DNA of 33,965 bases from a virus. The notes under the pieces were generated by a model that saw nothing but the letters and a program-made list of their open reading frames with translations, was not told the origin of the DNA and ran no database searches. Positions within the stretch are counted from its first letter, which is position 1. Each line of letters begins with the position of its first letter. The stretch lies in the IMG/VR virus record IMGVR_UViG_3300047550_001118, positions 1-33,965 of that record, one strand, 5' to 3'. A program made the position numbers and the translations under genes. Below, in pieces: positions 29,368 through 33,965 of this stretch.

Positions 29368-31443
29368 TTATGCGCCCATCAACATAAAACTTGCTGGATA
29401 AACATTGAGTTCTGAACCAGATGGACCTGTTGCACCTGTTGGCCCAGTAGAACCTGTTGAACCAACTGGACCTGTTGCGCCTGTTGCACCTACTGGACCA
29501 GTTGCACCAACGGGACCAGTTGCACCAACAGGACCAGTTGCACCAACGGGTCCTGTAGCACCTACTGGACCAGTTGCACCAACGGGACCAGTTGCACCAG
29601 TATCACCTTGAACGCCTTGTGGTCCAGTCGCGCCAACTGGACCTGTTGCCCCAACTGCTCCAGTTGCACCAACTGCGCCAGTTGCACCTACTGGTCCTGT
29701 TGCACCTGTTGGTCCAACAAGATTGACACCAGCAGGCCATACACCAGCGGCCTTTGGTCCAAAAATTTGATTACTTGAAGTGTTGATATAGAAGTCGCCA
29801 TTAACGCCTTCAGTAGTAGGGTCAACAGTGCCATTAAGAACTGAAAATCCTTGTGGTCCTGTTACACCTGTTGGACCTGTTGCACCGACTGGTCCTGTGG
29901 CACCTATTGGTCCTGTAGCACCAACTGGTCCTGTTGCACCGACATCACCTTGAATTCCTTGAACACCTTGTGGTCCTGTTGCACCAGTTGCGCCAACTGC
30001 GCCTTGTGGTCCTGTTGGTCCTGTTGGTCCTTCAGCGCCAGCAGGTCCTGTTACACCTGTTGGTCCTGTTGCTCCAACATCACCTTGAATTCCTTGTGGT
30101 CCTGTGGCACCTACTGGTCCTGTTGCACCTACTGGTCCTGTTGCGCCAACTGGTCCTGTCGCTCCGACTGGTCCTGTTGCTCCAACATCGCCCTGAACGC
30201 CTTGTGGTCCAGTTGCGCCAATAGGTCCTGTTGGACCTGTGGCGCCTGTCGCACCTGTCGCACCAACTGGTCCTGTAGCACCAACTGGTCCTGTTGCACC
30301 TGTCGGACCAACTACGCCTGCTGAAACAATTGCAACAATCAACTGATGATTGCTTGCAAAGTTTGTTGTGCCTGTACCACCTGATGCTGTAAGAGTTACT
30401 GGGACTTCAACATAGCCTGTTTGAAGTGTTGGTGTTGCCGATACTGTCCATTTTTGGTAGTTATCGGATAAAGATTTATCTTGAACAATAATTACATCGT
30501 TTGTTTTGATAAGCGCTAAAAATATGTCAATGTCAACGCCATCATCATTTATGTGACTGATATTGATTTGAGTAGCAGAAATTTGTGTAGCATTATTCCA
30601 AAGAATGTCACCAGTGCTAGGGTCGCCCGTTGTGCTAGTTGTATTTGCTCTGTAGTCATAATAGTTAGCAGAACCACCGTCAGCACCAGTTGCTCCCGTT
30701 GCGCCTGTTGCACCTGTAGCACCTGTCGGTCCTGTAGCGCCTGTGGCTCCAATAGGTCCAGTAGGACCTGTTGAGCCTGTTGGTCCTTGAATGTTTCCTA
30801 CATTTTCCCATTGACTATTGCCAACGCTCCATACATAAAGGTCACCAGCGCCGACAATGTAAGCATCGCCCTGGTTGCCAGTTGGATGTGCTGCTTGCAG
30901 CGCTGCAAGAGTTGCATAAGAACCAAGAATTTGAATTCCAGCACCAGTAGCGCCAGTTGCACCTGTCGGTCCAGTCGCACCAGTAATACCTGTAGGACCA
31001 GTAGCACCTGTTGCACCTACTGGGCCAGTTGAACCTTGAGGACCTGTTGCGCCAATTGAACCTGTAGCACCTGTTGCACCTACTGGACCAGTTGAACCAG
31101 TATCGCCTTGAGGACCTGTTGCACCGACATTACCTTGAATTCCAGTTGCACCAGTTGCGCCAACATTTCCTTGAATGCCTTGAATTCCTTGAATACCTTG
31201 TGGGCCTGTTGCACCTGTTGGTCCAATATCGCCAGTTGCACCGACAGGACCTGTGACACCTGTTGGTCCTGTTAAACCTTGAACACCAGTTGGACCTGTT
31301 ACACCTGTAGCACCAGTAGCACCTACTGGACCAGTTGCACCAGCAGGACCTGTTGCACCTGTTGGACCGACGGGGCCTGCAACGCCAACATCGCTTACAA
31401 CAACGGTGTTTGTATCTTCAATTATCTCGACTGTATTAGACAC
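29368..31443 (-). CDS. Collagen-like tail fibre
   Basis: Protein of 691 aa made mainly of Gly-X-Y triplets ([13 protein letters not shown] and variants), which form triple helices. Three non-collagen inserts interrupt it: [22 protein letters not shown]... (a [14 protein letters not shown] module near residue 170), a larger beta domain (about 245-360) and [22 protein letters not shown] (about 540). GTG start at 31443 with GAGG 6 bases upstream, inside the end of the previous gene. Thr-rich triplets are potential glycosylation sites, notable given two glycosyltransferases in the same transcript. Likely a long flexible host-binding fibre. Confidence 0.85.
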   Translation of the reverse strand: MSNTVEIIEDTNTVVVSDVGVAGPVGPTGATGPAGATGPVGATGATGVTGPTGVQGLTGPTGVTGPVGATGDIGPTGATGPQGIQGIQGIQGNVGATGATGIQGNVGATGPQGDTGSTGPVGATGATGSIGATGPQGSTGPVGATGATGPTGITGATGPTGATGATGAGIQILGSYATLAALQAAHPTGNQGDAYIVGAGDLYVWSVGNSQWENVGNIQGPTGSTGPTGPIGATGATGPTGATGATGATGATGADGGSANYYDYRANTTSTTGDPSTGDILWNNATQISATQINISHINDDGVDIDIFLALIKTNDVIIVQDKSLSDNYQKWTVSATPTLQTGYVEVPVTLTASGGTGTTNFASNHQLIVAIVSAGVVGPTGATGPVGATGPVGATGATGATGPTGPIGATGPQGVQGDVGATGPVGATGPVGATGPVGATGPVGATGPQGIQGDVGATGPTGVTGPAGAEGPTGPTGPQGAVGATGATGPQGVQGIQGDVGATGPVGATGPIGATGPVGATGPTGVTGPQGFSVLNGTVDPTTEGVNGDFYINTSSNQIFGPKAAGVWPAGVNLVGPTGATGPVGATGAVGATGAVGATGPVGATGPQGVQGDTGATGPVGATGPVGATGPVGATGPVGATGPVGATGPVGATGATGPVGSTGSTGPTGATGPSGSELNVYPASFMLMGA
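29415..31390. repeat. Collagen-coding low-complexity repeats
   Basis: Several tracts of 9- and 18-base units (forms of GGTCCTGTTGCACC on the plus strand) encode the Gly-X-Y triplets. Tracts are broken at about 29730-29850, 30310-30660 and 30785-30950 by the non-collagen inserts. Near-identical units invite recombination and length change. They also produce long but meaningless Cys/Trp-rich frames on the plus strand. Confidence 0.8.
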
Positions 31444-31786
31444 GCGTTACCTCGCCTGCAACTGTGATTTGACCTTGGATAAGTCTTGTGACAACTCCCC
31501 CTGATGAAATCTCTAAATCATAAACATAAAAACCTGCATCAAGAGCAGCAGTCTGCACTGCTGTCGCTGACAAAACTAATTTACCTTGTGCGCCAGTGAT
31601 AACGATGCCACCGTTAGATGTGTTCAATGTTAAGGCAGCAGTATCAGAATTATAGTTCTGACGCAATTGCATCGCTGCTGTGTAGCCAGTTAGGTTTATG
31701 ACGGTTCCAGCGGAATCTTTATAGATAACATTTAGATTCCAATTAGAACCTTGGTCCATTGTAAAATTGTAAATACCAGCAGTCAT
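31436..31786 (-). CDS. Beta-rich virion protein, fibre-anchor-like
   Basis: Protein of 116 aa ([40 protein letters not shown] ... [26 protein letters not shown]). This fold pattern, an Ig-like beta sandwich, occurs next to collagen-like fibre genes in many phages and resembles the N-terminal part of baseplate upper proteins. It could anchor the collagen fibre. Start in TAATG overlap with the 44-aa membrane gene. Confidence 0.6.
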   Translation of the reverse strand: MTAGIYNFTMDQGSNWNLNVIYKDSAGTVINLTGYTAAMQLRQNYNSDTAALTLNTSNGGIVITGAQGKLVLSATAVQTAALDAGFYVYDLEISSGGVVTRLIQGQITVAGEVTRV

Positions 31787-31920
31787 TACTTCTCCGTTGC
31801 CCAGACTAGGAATCCGCCAATTGCCATTAACGCCAGCGGAAGTGAAATCATTGCAACCCCGATTGTAAAGAGCGCAACACCAAAAACTTCAGCGGCAATT
31901 GCCCAATCTATTTTCTTCAT
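31786..31920 (-). CDS. Small membrane protein after TerL (44 aa)
   Basis: ORF of 44 codons between TerL and the fibre genes. The product is almost wholly hydrophobic from residue 7 to 41 (AIAAEVFGVALFTIGVAMISLPLALMAIGGFLVWA), enough for one long or two short membrane passes, with charged ends. AAGGAG lies 6 bases before the ATG. It could be a third holin-like or an exclusion protein; it is far from the lysis genes. Confidence 0.65.
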   Translation of the reverse strand: MKKIDWAIAAEVFGVALFTIGVAMISLPLALMAIGGFLVWATEK

Positions 31921-31929
31921 TGTTACTCC

Positions 31930-33450
31930 TTACAGGTTTAGTGAAAAGAATTTTGGAACTGGCGCCTTTGCTTCAGGGGCGCTAGTGGCGCGGTCATAGC
32001 CAAAGATGCTGGCAACGGCTGCGTCAATCTTACGTTTGCTATTTGATTTGCTAACCATCACACCGCGTGAAGATTGCTTTGTCACACAGTTATTCATATG
32101 ACGTGCTAAGCGTTCATCGCCATCGTGCGTGAAAGAACCATTAACAACTGCTTCATAAAACTTCTGCGTTGCTGGCACCATACGCTCGGCGCTGTTTGGA
32201 TATGAGACTACTGGCAGTCCTTCTTCGTCGAGGACCATAAATGTTCGCTGCCATCTGGCAGGGTCGAAAACAATCTCTCGCACACTAAAGCGACTATCGC
32301 GTGCAGTGTTGATAATGGTTTGTTCGACTTCTGCGACTGGAACGTGCCAAGTGTTGTCTGCATCGTTTGGCCTTTCCCATAATCCAACAACCATCAAGTG
32401 TGGTTTTTCTCCACCAAGTAACCAAGCAACCAAAGCAGTTGAGTCATTAGAGAACGCACCATCAAATGCCAAGATAACTTCTTCGCCTACTTCTGGTTCA
32501 CGTTCTTTATCAATCAATGCTTCCCAAGTTCCAGAAGGAAGCCAGGCAGTCTGAGTAGATGTCCAGATGTTCAATCGTTTAGTTTTGAATTCTGCTTCTG
32601 GCGTCCTCAACACTGCGCTGGCAAAATCATCAGCGGCGCAAATATCTCCATAACCTGGGTTTGCAATCAGCCAGGCTTCTTCAGTTCTGTAATCAATCAA
32701 ATCATTGCCTTCATACCAAGCAAAGAAAAATGATGGGTCATTTACTTCACCGCTTACAATTCGTTTTCCGTAATTGTAAAGGTCATAGCAAAGTGAATCT
32801 TTACCGCTTGAATCTACTTTAACACCAGCAGTTGTAATCGCTACCAACATCGGGTCTTGTCTTGCGCCCATCGCCAGCGACATTACATCGAAGAGTTCAC
32901 GATTTGGTTGTGCGTGTAATTCGTCAAAGGCTACAAAGGTTGGCGATAGACCTTCTTTGGTAAATGCTTCAGCCGATAGCGCTCGATAACTTGTGCCATT
33001 CTTTGGATTGTAAATGGCATCGCGATAAACCTGCAAGAATTGCAATTCAGGTTCTAATCGAATCATCTCTTTGACAGTTCCAAAAACAATTCTGGCTTGG
33101 TCACGGTCAGCAGCACAAGAATAAATCTCGCCACCTTGTGGTCCAAGAACTAGATGCTCCAATGCCACAGATGATAGCCACGCTGATTTACCTTGCTTGC
33201 GGGGAAGGCCAATCAAGGCAATCTTATGTTTTAACTTACCATTGTCTTTGACAGCAAATAGATTGCGAGTTAATTCCTTTTGCCAATCGCGGAATATCAA
33301 TGGTTCGCCAGAACTACCTGCAACTGAATCTTTAGTTATCTTGCAAAGCGCCTCGGCGAAGTCAATGACATCATCACCGCGAGAGCGTTGATATTCGTCG
33401 GGTGACACTGCCGAGATGTATTTCGGTGGCCATCCCCCAATGGCTGTCAT
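31930..33450 (-). CDS. terL: Terminase large subunit
   Basis: Protein of 506 aa. ATPase half: Walker A GLPRKQGKS (81-89), Walker B TFVAFDE (171-177), then SLAMGARQDPMLVAITTAG (coupling motif). Nuclease half: three acidic residues at Asp330 (AFDGAFSND), Asp396 (VFDPARW) and Asp476 (RKIDAAVAS). It pumps DNA into the capsid and cuts it. HK97/P27-type phage terminases have this length. The start overlaps the terS stop (TAATG). Confidence 0.95.
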   Translation of the reverse strand: MTAIGGWPPKYISAVSPDEYQRSRGDDVIDFAEALCKITKDSVAGSSGEPLIFRDWQKELTRNLFAVKDNGKLKHKIALIGLPRKQGKSAWLSSVALEHLVLGPQGGEIYSCAADRDQARIVFGTVKEMIRLEPELQFLQVYRDAIYNPKNGTSYRALSAEAFTKEGLSPTFVAFDELHAQPNRELFDVMSLAMGARQDPMLVAITTAGVKVDSSGKDSLCYDLYNYGKRIVSGEVNDPSFFFAWYEGNDLIDYRTEEAWLIANPGYGDICAADDFASAVLRTPEAEFKTKRLNIWTSTQTAWLPSGTWEALIDKEREPEVGEEVILAFDGAFSNDSTALVAWLLGGEKPHLMVVGLWERPNDADNTWHVPVAEVEQTIINTARDSRFSVREIVFDPARWQRTFMVLDEEGLPVVSYPNSAERMVPATQKFYEAVVNGSFTHDGDERLARHMNNCVTKQSSRGVMVSKSNSKRKIDAAVASIFGYDRATSAPEAKAPVPKFFSLNL

Positions 33451-33902
33451 TAGTTATCCCGTTTATTTCTTCGCGCTAGCAATTCATCTAAGGCTGATGC
33501 CTTTTGAACTTCAGCAACACCAAGGCGTGAACGTGATGTTGGGTCAAAACCTAAAGCCGCTAATGATTCACGAAAGGCTTTATTGACTGCTGTGAATGCG
33601 CGTGCATCTGCTGCTTCAAGTGTTGCCATAAATTTATTTTGCGCAGCGACGTTTGCATCAGCCAATCTGCACGCAGTTTCCACCGCTTGCATATCTGAAT
33701 CAGGAGAGAGCCAAGTGATTGCAGTTGCCCAAGCGCGTTCCCATAATCTTGCGCCTTCTGCTTGAAGGTACGCAGGTGTTTGTGGGATTTCGCGTGCCAT
33801 CGCAAGTGGCGTCACACTGGCCAACGCAGGCAAAGGCCGTTGGCCTGGATTGCCTGTTGCCCTTTTTACTTCGATTGGTTTTGGTGGTCTGCCCGCTGTC
33901 AT
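33450..33902 (-). CDS. terS: Terminase small subunit, P27 family
   Basis: Protein of 150 aa. The N terminus GRPPKPIEVKRATGNPGQRPLP is the P27-family signature, followed by a helical DNA-binding and oligomerisation part (WERAWATAITWLSP, VETACRLADANVAAQNKF) and a basic C terminus that may bind TerL. It recognises the packaging site. AAAAGG lies 5-6 bases before the ATG. The upstream 63 bases plus positions 1-67 would hold its promoter and the cos site if the ends join. Confidence 0.9.
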   Translation of the reverse strand: MTAGRPPKPIEVKRATGNPGQRPLPALASVTPLAMAREIPQTPAYLQAEGARLWERAWATAITWLSPDSDMQAVETACRLADANVAAQNKFMATLEAADARAFTAVNKAFRESLAALGFDPTSRSRLGVAEVQKASALDELLARRNKRDN

Positions 33903-33965
33903 TTTTTCCTTTTCAAATAAAAAACAAAATAAAACTGAGTTTCATAATTTCGCAGAGATGTACGA
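33903..33965. other. AT-rich non-coding right edge
   Basis: 63 non-coding bases upstream of terS, rich in A and T runs, with the terS ribosome-binding site at its inner end. On the minus strand the segment holds AAATTATGAAACTC, a loose -10-like sequence, without a good -35. It probably forms the second half of the packaging region with positions 1-67. Confidence 0.3.

Noticed and set aside
29415-31390. CRISPR-like periodic repeats
   Set aside because: The periodicity is 9 or 18 bases without spacers and encodes Gly-X-Y triplets. No CRISPR array was seen, so the Cas4-like protein is not taken as part of a CRISPR system.
29405-31467. Long Cys/Trp/Ser-rich frames on the plus strand
   Set aside because: They are the complement of the collagen-coding repeats; composition is an artefact of Gly-X-Y codons, with no ribosome-binding sites.

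Overview
The window reads as one tailed-phage genome, most likely a siphovirus of an actinobacterium. The host call rests on a WhiB-family regulator (so far an actinobacterial family and its phages), an actinobacterial-style SLT lytic transglycosylase, a P27-type small terminase preceded by an HNH endonuclease, and an HK97-type protease with a tudor-like tail. By eye the base composition is only moderate in GC, and several adhesin genes resemble those of aquatic phages. A freshwater low-GC actinobacterium is therefore a plausible host, but this is inference. No integrase, immunity repressor or partition genes were seen, so the phage is probably lytic. Gene order is continuous if the two ends are joined: the leftward HNH gene at the left edge would run into the leftward small terminase at the right edge. 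The window may thus be a complete genome of about 34 kb, opened near its packaging site.

Layout. (1) Positions 68-8268, leftward: the DNA-metabolism and early module. It holds an HNH endonuclease, an endonuclease VII-like protein, a zinc-ribbon/HTH protein, a prim-pol/helicase fusion, a Cas4-like Fe-S nuclease, a YqaJ-tail-like partner, a secreted transglycosylase, WhiB-HTH and an Hjc-like resolvase, nearly all joined by ATGA or TAATG overlaps. A dense iteron and cruciform array (2239-2346) follows the primase-helicase gene and is the best origin candidate. (2) Positions 8269-8431: divergent control region with a good rightward promoter overlapped by an 11-bp-spaced direct repeat. (3) Positions 8432-9666, rightward: seven very small overlapping genes ending in a ribbon-helix-helix protein, closed by a strong bidirectional terminator at 9681-9716. 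(4) Positions 9737-33902, leftward: the late module. In order of transcription (right to left) it holds TerS, TerL, a small membrane protein, a 7.5-kb adhesin block (collagen-like fibre, two glycine-rich proteins, three tandem paralogues and others), a GT-B glycosyltransferase, portal, protease, capsid, a GT-A glycosyltransferase, connector, tail terminator, two paralogous major tail proteins, frameshifted tail-assembly chaperones, tape measure, baseplate and S74 fibre genes, then holin-like protein, endolysin and holin.

Least ordinary features: a transglycosylase whose signal peptide is encoded upstream of its only ATG and seems to begin at AUC; an internal ribosome-binding site that could release a protease-only product; a hairpin whose loop is complementary to a glycosyltransferase ribosome-binding site; a tRNA-like fold between early genes; interchangeable N-terminal modules in the adhesins; and adhesins placed between TerL and portal. 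Several genes under 60 codons (6154-6240, 8110-8268, 8958-9077, 9449-9541, 9538-9666, 11000-11152, 17544-17717, 31786-31920) are supported by start/stop overlaps and ribosome-binding sites.
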